The notes below the pieces were generated by a model. It ran no database searches. It was given only the letters and a program-made list of their open reading frames with translations, and was not told the DNA's origin. The position numbers and the translations under genes are program-made. A stretch of 64,000 nucleotides of DNA from Schistosoma haematobium (lineage: Eukaryota > Platyhelminthes > Trematoda > Strigeidida > Schistosomatidae): NCBI RefSeq assembly GCF_000699445.3, contig NC_067196.1, positions 87,026,364-87,090,363 of the forward strand, written 5' to 3'. Positions 19,965 through 30,599 of this stretch are shown one piece after another. Numbering within the stretch: the first letter of the stretch is position 1; every line of letters starts with the position of its first letter.

Positions 19965-20275
19965 GAAAATAGCTTATCATGTACTATAAATGAAGATAGA
20001 TGTTGGCTAGCAGTGGAATCAATAACAGGCGTTTTGTCCTACTTAAGACTCATCATTTCGATATACTTACAACCGAGTTAGTATTCACTCTGAGGCTAGG
20101 ATATCGTACTATTCTCTTCAAATGCCATCATTTTATCCACTTAGCTAATTAGTTCACATAGCTTACTGCCTTATATAGTGAGCTGAAGTTTAATTAATTT
20201 GTATTGGTTTTTTGAATCCTCCGATTGGCTGATCAATTACAGTACTAAACATCAATGAGAAGATTCAAACAACCA
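19965..20275 (-). mobile_element. tRNA-derived SINE, family 3 (degenerate)
   Basis: Minus-strand copy related to 39290-39625. The box A side is visible as TTATCCACTTAGCTAATTAG on the + strand, the reverse of a tRNA-like A box. Box B is eroded. The 3' module CTAAACATCAATGAGAAGATTC is at 20247. Confidence 0.5.
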
Positions 20276-20289
20276 ATACAAATGAATCA

Positions 20290-21110
20290 TTATAGATGTT
20301 TTGTGTTTTATTAACTACTTATTATTAATCTCACAAAGTACTTTTTAGATTAATACTTTACTAAAATTGTTGACTGGGAATATTTTCCGTACTGGTTTTA
20401 TCCTAACCTCGACTTATTGTTTTGTTAATTCCCTTTAATAACTGTATACGACTTAAAACATTATGTGTTATGTATTATTTACCAAACTGAATGTTGTTTA
20501 CATTTTAGGTTCTGTTTTTATCATGGAAAATTAAGTGACATGGCTTAGTGGTTAAGGCGTTCGATGTTTAGCCATTAAATCAGTGGTTAATATTGTGCTT
20601 TATTTACTTTGGTTTGGGCAGCTAGTTAGTATCATTTACCCTCAAATTTAGAGTATTGGCTGATACCCAGGTACCTGGTGAATGAGTTAATTACAAAACG
20701 ATCAACCGAAATTGGAATGGATTTTAGTATTTTTCAATTGATTCTTCTATATATTGTGTATTTTACACCATCGTCAGATTACCTAATGTGTTCAATACAT
20801 TACTCATTGAAGTTGACTAGTTTATCTATCAAGACATTGATATTTGAGTAATACAGTGATTAGATACATTTTTACTGTTAGAATGTTTTAATTATGATTA
20901 TTTATTTAAGATAATGGGTTAGGGGTTAAAACAGTGAGTTTTCATTCAGTCGATCTGAAGCTTCCTTTCACCTGTTTTAATATACAAAAATAGGCAGTAT
21001 CATTCGAGCTCATACAAACTATGCAGTTCAAAACTGAGTACATAAACCCGTATTTCGTAAATTAATCATTTATTTTTGTACATTCCTGATTTCATAAAAG
21101 TTATATGTGT
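20290..21110. other. Intron sequence without a confident feature
   Basis: A short tRNA-like start (TGGCTTAGTGGTTAAGGCG at 20540) has no matching B box. The rest is AT-rich and unrecognised. Confidence 0.45.
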
Positions 21111-21121
21111 ACAGTTTAAAC

Positions 21122-21616
21122 TGTTACAACTTGTGACCTGTGTGCCCTGTTAATGTATAACGTAACAATACCAACAATTAGAGAGCAGTGAATTATCGAT
21201 CGGACTAATGACGCGTAAAATCCGTGCGAACAGTCTAGAGTCCTTATTAATTCTGCTTCCCGCCTAGCCCAGCCAGTTAAGTCCAGAACACCAATCTCAA
21301 CCTCTGCAATATGAATTCTTTCTTTATATATACCAATCAGACAGACCACATCGTACCAATAAAATAGGAAATTGCATTTGTATTAGATTTGGCCAAATGT
21401 GGCTGTGAATGAAGGGGGTAGTCATTGATAGACGGTATAACTCAATAATGGTAAATCATATAGTAGTAGTTCATAAGTCAAAATAAAGCTCATAATAAGA
21501 GGGACGTGAATATCAATAGTTTAGTTATTTAACAATTATGCGATAAAAATATACGCATAGTATTGGTCCATCAATAGATCCCAGAAGTTACCATTCATTA
21601 TGCTTATCGGGGCACA
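21122..21616 (-). mobile_element. Solo LTR of the TATATAAACCC family (495 bp)
   Basis: TGTTACAAC at left and GGGGCACA at right give TG...CA ends on the minus strand, and the body aligns with 9232-9743 throughout. The flanking pentamers TAAAC and ACGCA do not match, so no target duplication survives. Confidence 0.7.
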
Positions 21617-21619
21617 ACG

Positions 21620-22110
21620 CAAACCTGTTATTAAGTGATTGCAATCGAAACCATTAATTTTTAAACCTTAGTCTAAGGTACTCGCAATTCAATTTTTCAT
21701 TTTTGGTTAATGTAAGGGTTAGCCAATCAGAATTGATAACGCAACTTTTAGGCTTTTTTATTCGAAATTTCAGTATCATATATCACGATCAGTAGAAATA
21801 TACTGTTCAAAGCGTTCAAATTGATATACAGGTTAATTGGCACTTTCTGTAAATCTTAACTGTTAACGTTTCATCCTGATACAAACCCTAACCTATGGTT
21901 CTTGGATTTTTGCGTAAAATTCACTCATTCATATGACTACAGAGTATTTTTGCATTAGGACTCATATCTGTTTGTGATGTAAACCTTAATTCTAATCAAA
22001 AACAGTTTGAAGATTTGGAAAATCTTTATTTCGGCTGTATGTGAGTTCGAATTACTGTCAAATTAACTTATAGAAGACAATAATAGATTCAAAGTAATTA
22101 GTCCTTTTGA
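21620..22110. other. AT-rich intron sequence, nothing recognised
   Basis: No feature that I can support between the LTR and the PLE remnant. Confidence 0.5.
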
Positions 22111-22112
22111 GA

Positions 22113-23241
22113 AATTTCGATAATGTGATAAGAAGACAAAGATTATCAGAACTATGTGGATATATTAGCGCAATACATTTCGAACAATCTGATCACACAT
22201 AGTATACTTGTTAAGAACATTTATATATGAAAATTAAAAGGTCAACTAGACTGGAAATGGGATAAGAGGAGACAAGAATAATAATAAGAGTAATAATAAT
22301 AGTGTGAACACAATTTTAAACCTAATCACTCTGAATAATAAGCCAATATTACCAGGGTAGGTTTAAGGTAAGAATAAACTGTTTTTGAATACACATAGGG
22401 GAGTTGAATTATCGTATGGCTAAGGCTCCAACAAACCTCAGAATACACCCTTTTACACTTTTGTACACCACAAAGATCAATCTTATAGCCTATTTAGATT
22501 ATATGTTCAGCAATAGAGGATGATGGATGTTTATCCTCTGCTCTTATTGGGTCACTTGATTGCTTCTGCAACCATTTTGGTACATGTTCACACACCCTAA
22601 TATTGAGATCACGATTGCTCCTCCCTATGAATGTGTGACCACACATACGTTTAAATTGGTAATTACGGTGGGGTGTGACACAATCGTTTTCATGTCTTTT
22701 AGGTTTTGGATGAAGCATGCACCTTGTTATTCCTTTGCTGCGCAATACGTTTTGTTGATGACCGATTTGAACCTGTTTCAGTAAAAGGCTATTTGAATCA
22801 CCCCTGAAATGTAAGGTGATGTAGACAGGGTTTTTTTCTACCAAGGCTACAATAGGTTTCACTGTACCATGGACTTTCCATCTATTTATGAATTTCAGAG
22901 GATAGCCATTTTCCATTAATGCTTTATTTAGCAACTTCATCACCAATGGCATCATTTGTACGAATACGATCAAGCCTGTTGAATAGGCACCTTCTCAAAC
23001 CACGTTTGTATTGCACAGGGCAGTAAGTATAATAACTAAGGTATTGACCTGTCCACGTTGGTTTTCTAAAAATGGATCGTTTGTCTCCTCTTATCCCATT
23101 TCCAGTCTAGTTGACCTTTTATTTTTATATATAAATGTTCTTAACAAGTATATTATGTGTAATCAGATTGTTCGAAATGTAATACGCTAATATGTCATCA
23201 CATAGTTCTGATAATCTTCGTCTTATTACATTATCGAAATT
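22113..23241 (-). mobile_element. Penelope-like element remnant with 163-bp inverted ends
   Basis: Left arm 22113-22275 and right arm 23081-23241 are inverted copies of each other with few differences; both start at AATTTCGATAATGT on their outer side. Between them lies a minus-strand PLE protein fragment (22494-22973). Inverted flanking copies of the element's own end are a known PLE property. The reverse transcriptase is missing. Confidence 0.75.
22494..22973 (-). pseudogene. PLE linker and GIY-YIG endonuclease fragment
   Basis: The 159-codon frame starts in the RT-endonuclease linker (LMENGYPLKFINRW, VHGTVKPIVALVEKNPVYIT, LHFRGDSNSLLLKQ). It reaches the endonuclease domain at CGHTFIGRSNRDLNIRVCEH, where FIG is the YIG half of the GIY-YIG motif and the following R is the conserved arginine. 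It ends at SSIAEHII, cutting off the C-terminal half. The same protein family occurs at 59913-60143. With no RT in the window at this locus it cannot be functional. Confidence 0.75.
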
Positions 23242-23249
23242 AATAGATT

Positions 23250-23610
23250 CACTAATTGTGCAAAATCTACTTACACTTTAAAACAATATTGTCTCAATTT
23301 TTCCCCCACAAATTATCCATTTTTAAAAGCTGTCCTCTGATTGGTTAGAAACTGATTGAACTTTTTTTTGTCGCGATTATTTCAAGCTCATCTCTATACT
23401 GTAATTGATTTATTTTCCTTATACTATATCAGAAATTATTATTGTTTATTTCGGTGCTTCCTTAGATCAACGCTTGTATATATATATATCATATCATATA
23501 TCATATCCAACTCGAACAAAAGTAAGAACCTTAAACTTCCGATGATGAGACATATCTACAAGTTGTTAAGGCAACTAATTTATTAAATAAAAGACAATAA
23601 ACATCAATTT
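23250..23610. other. AT-rich intron sequence, nothing recognised
   Basis: Contains a short TATATATATCATATCATATC stretch at 23475. No other signal. Confidence 0.5.
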
Positions 23611-23626
23611 AATAAATAAACTATCT

Positions 23627-24076
23627 ACTGGTATAGGGGTTGTGGAGATTATTAAGTTTTTGATTGAGATCATGAACCGATTGATTTTAGACCACTTTTG
23701 GAAACCTGGAAGCACTGGATGGCCGTTTCGTCCTATTGTGGAACTCTTCAGCAGTGCGCATCCACGATCTCGCTCGCTGTGGCCAGTGGAGCTAATCCAT
23801 GTCGGGTAGAAACAGGTATCTACCTCAGTACAATGGGAGATGGTCGCGCAACTTCGTGGATTGATTGATATTAGACACTATCACCTTTGGATGACGGCTC
23901 AGTGGTCCAGTAGGTTAAGTGTTCGCGCGCGAGACTGAAGGCCCTGGATTCGAATCCCGCGAGCGTGATCGTGGATGCGCACTGCTGAGGAGTCCGAGGA
24001 TAAGACGAAACGGTCGTCCAGTACTTCGACGTTTCCAACGGTGGTCTAACATCAGTCGGTTTATAATCTCAATCAA
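23627..24076 (+). mobile_element. Complete SMα-like SINE subfamily B with 13-bp TSD
   Basis: AAATAAACTATCT flanks it at 23614-23626 and 24077-24089. Left end ACTGGTATAGGGGTTGTGG, a minus-strand hammerhead arm, a spacer that includes the GGTAGAAACAGGTATCTACC module, a tRNA-like core (box A near 23895, box B GGATTCGAATCCC at 23947) and a plus-strand hammerhead arm. The tRNA-like core points away from the TATAGGGG terminus here, whereas in the 8268-8660 copy it points toward the equivalent terminus. Confidence 0.88.
23712..23757 (-). ncRNA. Hammerhead ribozyme motif in the inverted SINE arm
   Basis: On the minus strand: GCACTG, core CTGAAGA, helix II GTTC/GGAC (one G-U pair), GAAA, short helix III, cleavage triplet ATC, then CAGTGC closing helix I with six pairs. 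The core is intact, making this the only minus-arm copy in the window that keeps all required bases. Confidence 0.65.
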
Positions 24077-24235
24077 AAATAAACTATCTGTTTTGTTTTT
24101 TTGTTTATTTATTTACTGATTCATTACTAATTAGAATGAACCATTCAATGAATGACCTCAAAATCCAATCACAGTATGAATTTCCTTTAAAATATGTATA
24201 TAGAATATATTCATCAGATTTATTTAAAGGTGAAA

Positions 24236-24345
24236 AGTAGTTTTAAAGAAATTGAAATGAAAAAGAAATAAGTTGGTGAGAGAAAAAAAGGAAAAGAAAC
24301 GAAAAAAGAAAAGGTGAAGAAAAGAAAAAAACAAAAACTAAGAAA
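24236..24345 (+). repeat. Purine-rich tract
   Basis: About 110 bases that are almost all A and G with many AAAAG/GAAAA blocks. It could form unusual helices; no coding meaning. Confidence 0.7.
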
Positions 24346-24349
24346 GTGT

Positions 24350-24560
24350 AATTGTCATGCCATTACGGAAATAAAGTTTCGTCTTATGATTTCAGTTTAA
24401 TTATTAATTTTTAAAAATAGTAGAATGTTTTGTTAAATAACAATATGTTTTCCTCTTATTATTATTTAAAGGTTAATATTTTATCATCTTTTCTTTTTAT
24501 TTTAAAAAAAAATGGGGGAAGATTTGAATATTAATTTTTGTATTCTTTCTGGGAGACTAA
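24350..24560. other. AT-rich intron sequence, nothing recognised
   Basis: Short gap between the purine tract and the next SINE. Confidence 0.5.
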
Positions 24561-24568
24561 TAGTTTCG

Positions 24569-24800
24569 GAAGGGGTTTTGTGGAGATTCTAGTTGGTTAA
24601 GCGCCTGTCGCGAGACTGTTAGGTCCTGGGTTCGAATCCCGCGAGGCAGAATCGTGGATACGCACTGCTGAGGAGTCCCACAATAGGACGAAACGGCCGT
24701 CCAATGCTTCCAGGTTCCCAACGGTGGTCTAACATCAATCGGTTCATTATCTAAATGAGAAAAAAAAACCTAACAGTCTCCACAACCTCTAAACTGAGAA
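24569..24800 (+). mobile_element. SMα-like SINE, hybrid of subfamily A and B ends
   Basis: Left end GAAGGGGTTTTGTGGAGATT is of type A; right end CAGTCTCCACAACCTCTAAA is of type B. Between them lie half of the tRNA-like core with box B (GGGTTCGAATCCC at 24631) and a plus-strand hammerhead arm. The box A side has been deleted. Confidence 0.78.
24662..24707 (+). ncRNA. Hammerhead ribozyme motif, intact core
   Basis: GCACTG, core CTGAGGA (24668-24674), helix II GTCC/GGAC, GAAA (24690-24693), helix III ACGGCCGT, GTC (24699-24701), then CAATGC. One helix-I pair is lost (C opposite A); otherwise complete. Confidence 0.72.
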
Positions 24801-24814
24801 TTTAGAATTGTTAA

Positions 24815-25075
24815 ACAAAATAGAATAAGATTGTTCGTGTTGATATGATTCATATAGAATGTTAACTTGAATCTGTATATATGCTATACGTACAGAAAAA
24901 TATATCTTCAACCACACCTCCTTCTCTGGCCAACCTCAAGGCCAATTAATCAATAGCAATCTTAGCTATTGAATGACCTTATTTGACTATTGTACTTATA
25001 ACCTTTCGTACTCAAATGTAATTGTCTCTGTTATCTTTATTCACAAATCTTTGTATTACTATTATTATTAAAGAG
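24815..25075 (+). repeat. Dispersed repeat, shared with 52.15-52.72 kb
   Basis: The first 80 bases (ATAGAATAAGATTGTTCGTG and on) recur in the same orientation at 52150-52225. The next 180 (ACCACACCTCCTTCTCTGGC region) recur inverted at 52535-52725. Family unknown. Confidence 0.55.
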
Positions 25076-25205
25076 GAAGAAAGTATTTGTAAAGTCTCAA
25101 ATTGTTTCTCTGAGGTTTTACAAATACATTATTCCTCTTTAATGTCTCACACTAACTCGACGCTCAAATACTGTGAAACTATTCGATCAAATTTAGACGA
25201 AAGTT

Positions 25206-25256
25206 CGTATTTATTATTATTATTATTATTGTTATTATTATTATTATTGTTATTAA
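25206..25256. repeat. (TTA)n microsatellite
   Basis: Run of TTA units with two TTG interruptions. It accounts for the Leu-rich ORF called over it. Confidence 0.9.
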
Positions 25257-25404
25257 TGACTAAACATCATCATTAATCTCCGGAATGTACCATCCTTTTA
25301 TTTTGCTTCCATCCCATTTTGTTACTTTTTACTAATGTCATATAAAATGTTTACACTATTATTTCTCTCACCCTATCTGATCCATATTTATTCCGATCAA
25401 GGAT

Positions 25405-25655
25405 CTTAACATTTTCGATTGAGATTATGAACCGATTGATGTTAGGCCACCAGTGCAAACCTGGAAGCACTGGACAGCCGTTTCGTGCTATTGTGGGGCT
25501 CCTCATCAGTGTGTATCCACGATCCCGCTCGCGGGATTCGAACCCAGGGCCTTCAGTCTCGCGCGCGAACGCTCAACCTAACGCTTAGTCTAACATCAAT
25601 CGGTTCATGATCTCAATCAAAAACTTAACAATCTCCACAACCACTATACTGATCT
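25405..25655 (-). mobile_element. SMα-like SINE subfamily B, lacking the spacer
   Basis: Left arm ATTATGAACCGATTGATGTT, minus-strand hammerhead arm, box B (GGGATTCGAACCC at 25533), then directly the inverted end ATCGGTTCATGATCTCAATC and CACAACCACTATACTGATC. The core is ATGAGGA and GAAA is altered, so the ribozyme is dead. Confidence 0.75.
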
Positions 25656-25659
25656 TAAC

Positions 25660-25880
25660 ATTTTCATTTAACATATAAGCTGATTCAAGTGAACATTTCA
25701 TATGAATCATATCAACATTAATAATTTTATTCAAGTTTGTTAGACAAACCTAAATTCACATGCTTTAAACGATGTACTTTACACTTAACCTGATCATCTT
25801 TTGGATTATTAATTTGGATACATTGAATTGTAGGAAACTGAAGAGAATTTGTTGGAAAGTATATTTTTTGTTCAATATAT
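25660..25880. other. AT-rich intron sequence, nothing recognised
   Basis: No signal that I can support. Confidence 0.5.
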
Positions 25881-25885
25881 TATAC

Positions 25886-25968
25886 AATAGGACGAAACGG
25901 CCGTCCAGTGTTTCCAGGTTTTCCATGGTGGTCTACCTTCAATTGACTCATGATCTCAACTGTTGCAA
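25886..25968 (+). mobile_element. SMα-like SINE 3' fragment
   Basis: Starts inside hammerhead helix II (ATAGGACGAAACGGCCGTCC) and runs to TGACTCATGATCTCAACTGT. The core half is missing. Confidence 0.75.
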
Positions 25969-26221
25969 TATATTAATCTTTTAATTTAATGGGGATCGTT
26001 AAACGATTAAGATAGTTTTTTAAAAAAAAAATAGATTTTCATATTCGTTTTGTTGTTGAAAAGAAAAGAACACCTTTAAAACAAGCATTTAAAACAGTTT
26101 ATAAACTGATCATAAATAATCCATAGTGTTATTGAATAAGAATAAAAGAATTCAGCGAAGAAAATGTTTTTCTTTTCAACGAAATCATTTACTTAAACTG
26201 TACATTCATACATACATCCTA

Positions 26222-26332
26222 AATGAATTACTTCTCCTTCTCCGCCTTCCCCTCCTCCACCTCCTCCTTCTCCACCACCACCACCACCACCACCACCACC
26301 TTCTCCTTCACCACCTTCTTCTTCTTCGGTAA
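26222..26332. repeat. (TCC/CAC)n trinucleotide tract
   Basis: Pyrimidine-rich TTCTCC/CCTCCA blocks and about eight CAC units. The 68-residue Leu/His-rich ORF over it is a product of the repeat. Confidence 0.9.
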
Positions 26333-26334
26333 AA

Positions 26335-26780
26335 TAGATTCACTTCTATTAGTAACTGTTTAGAATATGGAAATTTAATTTTCGATCATTTCATTTATGT
26401 ATATAAATCTGATAAATAGTTTCTTTGACATAACAGTATTATTATTATTCAATATGTGAATTATTATTATTACCTTCCTTCTTCTTTTTGTTGTTAGTTA
26501 TCTAGTTATTTGTAATTACTTTTGTTATTCAATTTCATTACTTCATTATTAAGAATATTTCTATTATGTTTGCTTAAAATGAGTTAATTATTTACTATTA
26601 TTACTATTTTACACTTGAATTACTTATAAAGATCTATGTATATAGTTAGTTATCCACTTGTATAGAATCAATTATAGTAATAAACGTAATTACTATTATT
26701 ATTATAATAAAACTTTTATGTTCACAATCTAACCTATTCTATTCGCCATTCACTTTTCTTATCATTCTCTTACTTAATAA
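26335..26780. other. AT-rich intron sequence, nothing recognised
   Basis: Small TTA/ATT runs only. Confidence 0.5.
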
Positions 26781-26792
26781 TTGACAATAATT

Positions 26793-27250
26793 GATTTCAA
26801 TGGTTAAGATCATGAGTCAATTGAAGCTAGACCACCATAGAGAACCTGGAAGCACTGGATGGCCGTTTCGTCCTAGTATGGGACTTCTCAGCAGTGCACA
26901 TCCACGATCCTGCTCCCCGCGAGATTCGAACCCAGGACCTATCAGTCTTGCGCACGAGGGCTTAACCATTAGACCACTGAGCCGGCCGGCATCCAACGGT
27001 GTTAATGTATAACTTCAACTAATCCACGAAGCTGCGCCACCGTCCACTATTGTTTTCAGTGAGTTGATATTTCACAAGAGACCAGGTTGAACTCTACTAG
27101 AACTCCAGGAAATGCCTCTTGAAGTCAATCATTAGTGAGCAGATGATTATTATTAGACGGAGTCCCATACTCGGACGAAACGACCGTCCACTGCTTCCAG
27201 ATTTTCCATGGGGTCTGGCTTCAATTGACTCATGATTTCAACTATTGTAA
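26793..27250 (-). mobile_element. Full-length SMα-like SINE subfamily A with 3' module
   Basis: Minus-strand hammerhead arm (26818-26905), box B (GAGATTCGAACCC at 26928), box A side near 26980, spacer, and the module TCACAAGAGACCAGGTTGAAC to ATTATTATTAGACGG. A plus-strand arm ends at TGACTCATGATTTCAACTAT. The minus core reads CTGAGAA (required G replaced). Confidence 0.82.
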
Positions 27251-27254
27251 TGTG

Positions 27255-27530
27255 TTATAGTCAATAAGAGAACTATTCATAAATGATATACAATAGATGT
27301 TTATTATGCGATATCGATATGATTGTATTTTGATAAATCACTGACATAAATACTTCTAAAATATCCAGCTATTTAATCAGTGATAGTGTCATCTAATCAT
27401 ATTGAGAATCATAAAGTTGTAATCCAAATGATAAATATTTTTTTATCATCAGTTAATTTATGACATCAGTGATTATCTATTTTGATTGAAGATATTAATC
27501 TAAACCTTAATAATTCAATTTTACTTAAGA
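27255..27530. other. AT-rich intron sequence, nothing recognised
   Basis: No signal that I can support. Confidence 0.5.
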
Positions 27531-27536
27531 CATTGC

Positions 27537-27746
27537 AACTTGGTCGATAGTATTCGATCTGTACTAATCAGGACTTGACACACATGACATTGATCACCAC
27601 CCAGTAATCAATCAATTGTGATTACATTTCAGTCCTACAGGAGGTCGGTCGTGACCCGGATATCTCAGTGGTAACGTCTCCGACTGTGAAGCTGGGTGAC
27701 ACGGGATTGAATCCGTCAGGGAGCATCAATTCCCTCAAGATGTAAT
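27537..27746 (+). mobile_element. tRNA-derived SINE, family 2, single copy
   Basis: Starts GCAACTTGGTCGATAG and contains the tRNA-like core (box A ATCTCAGTGG at 27662, box B GGATTGAATCC at 27703). It breaks off after TTCCCTCAAGAT. Same family as the dimer at 6247-6950. Confidence 0.78.
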
Positions 27747-27904
27747 GATTTGATCATTTTGAAAACAGTTTCTATTATAAACTAACATTAGTTAAAGAAT
27801 GACTGAAAACTATGTTCCTAATTTTTGGCCAGTATACACTTCATTATATGAAATTATATATTTTATGAAGGAATGAACAAATGAAAGCTTCTAAACATAA
27901 TAAG

Positions 27905-28240
27905 ATTGGGAGAGGGGTTTTGCGGATATTATAGTAATTTTAATAGTTGAATTCATGAGCCAATTGAAACTGGACCATCATGGAAAACCTGGAAGCACTG
28001 GGTGGCCGTGGTCTAGCTTCAATTGACTCATGAATTCAATTAATAAATTACCATAATATCGGCAAAACCTCTCTCTGATTATAATCATCATGTTCTCACT
28101 AGCAATTGGCTTCAAGAGGTATTTCCTGGAGTTCTAGTGAGAAGTAGTGACCAGTGGAGTTCAACCGAGTCTGTTGTGAGATAGTAACTCATCGAATACA
28201 ATCGTGAACGGTGGCTCGATTTCGTGAATTAGTTATATAT
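27905..28240 (+). mobile_element. Mini fold-back derivative of the SMα-like family plus 3' module
   Basis: 27905-28075 consists almost only of two inverted arms (GAGGGGTTTTGCGGATATTA and its counterpart near 28055) meeting at GGGTGGCCGTGGTCTAGC. Both the hammerhead core and the tRNA-like part are deleted. Then comes the reversed 3' module (GGTATTTCCTGGAGTTCTAG at 28119) to an AT run at 28230-28251. Confidence 0.65.
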
Positions 28241-28254
28241 ATATATATATAGAA

Positions 28255-28840
28255 TAATTAGTTACTTTTTTTCAATAAAGATGAATTGAAATTCGAAGCA
28301 TATAAAAGTTTGCGTTTTTATTCGTTGTAATTATGCATTCTATGGTTTTAAAAGTATTTCAAGTGATATCAATTCGTGTCAAATATCACTTACAAATGAG
28401 TTGTATATATCAACGGAACCTAGGAAGTGCTTTTCTTTAAATTTAGAGCAAGTCAGCTAAATTTACCTGCATCTCAATGTTAATATTCTCATTAGAGCTT
28501 GAATCCAATACCTTTTACTTCGAACACCAACACATATTCCTCTAAGCTATGGAGTTCAGATAACTATTAACTTATTCCGTGGAGCTAAGGGTTATATTTT
28601 TATTACCTCATTATTGATATTCAAGACTAAACCTTAATATGCCACGAAATACTGATCGAAATCCTTTCCTGATTATTAACAGCGCGATAATTCAATCCTA
28701 TACTAATAGTGATATATTAGAATAGAAAAGAAATGTTTACATTTGCTGAAGTGTTTTACTTTTCAAACGTGTTGCATTATCTTTCTATAACCATTTATTC
28801 GAAAGTATTTTTTCTTGTTGCTAACTTTATTTAATTTAAA
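28255..28840. other. AT-rich intron sequence before exon C
   Basis: No repeat family recognised. A T-rich stretch precedes the acceptor at 28843. Confidence 0.5.
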
Positions 28841-28843
28841 TAG

Positions 28844-29017
28844 CTATTGGTGTTTCAGTGAAAATGATTGATGCTATATATCGACTACCTGGATTATCCG
28901 CTTTATACGCTGACAGATCTAATGTAATACGAGCTAGTCAATATTCCATGAATTCAGAATTGGCAAAAATGGAGTATACTGAAGCTTTAAATGCATTTAA
29001 AAATGAAGGAATTAATG
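28844..29017 (+). CDS. Crotonase-family protein, internal exon C
   Basis: Acceptor AAATAG, donor AATG|GTAATC; 174 bases, phase 1 at both ends. The translation starts AIGVSVKMIDAIYRLPGLSA, followed by LYADRSNVIRASQYSMNSEL and AKMEYTEALNAF. It corresponds to the helical C-terminal region of crotonases, where bacterial relatives show (A)LxxAxxxAxxLAxxPQxxLxxDRxS; the DRS here marks that position. If the donor is not used, the frame stops 7 codons later. Together with A and B this gives a continuous family alignment with no missing segment. Confidence 0.82.
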
Positions 29018-29046
29018 GTAATCATTGTGATATATAATAATTTTTT

Positions 29047-29570
29047 TCTGGTTAGCGTTTTTTTAACGAGTTAGTTCTCTACGGGATGGGGTCGCTAACC
29101 CCATGCCCAACCCTCCTTGGGACCGGCAGTAGCCCCCGGAGGGACTCCAGGCGGATCGGTAAAGCAAGAGCAGCATATTTACAACTGAAGAACATTGGGG
29201 ACTCAAAGCAACTGTCAAGTAACACCAAAGTGAGGATTTTCAATACGAATGTCAAGACAGTTCTAATGCATGGGGTGGAAACCTGGAGAACTACGAAAGC
29301 CATCATCCAGAAGATACAGGTGTTTATTAACAGTTGTCTATGCAAAATACTTCGGATCCGTTGGCCGGACACTATTAGCAACAACCAACTGTGGGAAAGA
29401 GCAAACCAGTTCCCAGTGGAGGAAGGAATTAGGAAGAAGCACTGGAAGTGGATAGGACACACATTGAGGAAAGCACCCAACTGCGCCACAAGACAAGCCC
29501 CCACATGGAATCCTGAAGGCCAAAGTAGGAGAGGAAGACCAAAGAACACATTACGTTGAGAAATGGAGAT
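29047..29570 (+). mobile_element. RTE-clade retrotransposon, 5' module fused to C-terminal coding half
   Basis: Begins 30 bases after exon C with the GC-rich 5' module and joins at about 29155 to coding sequence. A 157-codon frame covers both: [87 protein letters not shown]. The first 25 residues come from the module and are not an RTE protein. The endonuclease and RT are deleted. Confidence 0.75.
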
Positions 29571-29674
29571 AGACATGATATATATAACTTAGTGTTGATC
29601 TGAATATAATGAGAATGAATAAATGAAGAGATATCTATTGTTTTATGATTTATTTTAACTAACTTGGAATCCTT

Positions 29675-29855
29675 AAGACAAAAGTGAAGGAGAAAGAAAA
29701 AAGAACATATTGCTCAGGGGAGTTGAGGCACACATCAAAGGAATGAATGGTAATCGGAAACAACTTGAATAGAGGGTTCAGAACAGAGTTGATTGGAGAT
29801 TCTTAATCGGCGACCAATGCTCCACGAGGGGTAACAGGAGTAATTAATTGATGAA
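29675..29855 (+). mobile_element. RTE 3' terminus, degenerate continuation
   Basis: GAAAAAAGAACATATTGCTC to GGTAACAGGAGTAATTAATT corresponds to the part of the TAAG-tail RTE that should follow 29570. About 100 bases of unrelated sequence separate the two, so the copy is interrupted or is two insertions. Confidence 0.5.
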
Positions 29856-30094
29856 GAATTCGTAAGTACTATCTTTTATAATAAAAAAGAAGTGGGGTTA
29901 ATTGTATATTAAAAACTCAATAAACAATAGGGAAACCTTGGTCATTCGATTGAAATAAACTTATTCAATTTTATTTACAAGTTTAGTAGAGATTTACGAA
30001 ATGTGACACCGATTTTCTCTTAGTACTAAAGGGCTTTTTCGTACAAAAAACGTGAAATTTTCAAATATGTATGTACATTAAATGTTTTTTGTTC

Positions 30095-30590
30095 ATTTAA
30101 ACACATAAATATTAGTACAAGAAGGCATCAAATAGATAACCACATAGTTAAATAGCCACATAAACCATTCGATTTGTGTGAGGACTGGGATACTGCTCGG
30201 GTGTCCAAACCGAAGCAGGTGGCCACACCTGGAGCAGTTGACCTAAAGATCTAATCCAGAAGACAGTGGAGCAATGTCAGTAGATGCAGTTCCATGATAG
30301 CCGGTGGTCAACAGTTGGTTCATATGGCATTTGTTCCCTTAGGATCCTGGAGCCCATGTGCACCATTGGTTTGGAATCAGGGTTTTCCAACTTCCCAAGG
30401 TAAATCCTCCATATCCACCAACTCGGTTAAAACACTGGACATTTGCTTTTCCTCCTCTCAATTTCGTAACCAACACCCCGGTCATTTAGGAGGACTTCCC
30501 TAGTAGTGGTTATATGCACAGGGCCATGTGAGAGCTTTTTCGAAAGGGAAAAATAACTCTCACCACTCTTGGCCGTAACAGGGCATTACC
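30095..30590 (-). mobile_element. TAAA-tail non-autonomous element, near full length
   Basis: Minus-strand copy: the tail side TTTAAACACATAAATATTAG is at left, the GC-rich head with AACAGGGCATTACC at right. It aligns with 1162-1683. The 69-residue ORF inside is not conserved. Confidence 0.65.
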
Positions 30591-30599
30591 GTACCATGA

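Larger units (their letters stand above)
10677..28843 (+). other. Intron 2 of the window (18.2 kb, phase 1)
   Basis: Starts GTAAGC and ends AATAG. It is filled with SMα-like copies, LTRs, RTE and PLE remnants and simple repeats. I find no additional exon that fits the crotonase alignment, and exon B joins exon C without any gap in the family pattern. Confidence 0.75.

Noticed and set aside
20529..20580. tRNA-like start TGGCTTAGTGGTTAAGGCG
   Set aside because: No matching B box at tRNA-like distance and no second copy; too little to call.
26126..26332. ORF of 68 residues rich in Leu and His
   Set aside because: It is the reading of a TCC/CAC microsatellite; no independent coding evidence.
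29079..29576. 165-residue ORF opposite the RTE fragment
   Set aside because: Exact shadow of the plus-strand RTE coding sequence; the protein has no RTE character on this strand.
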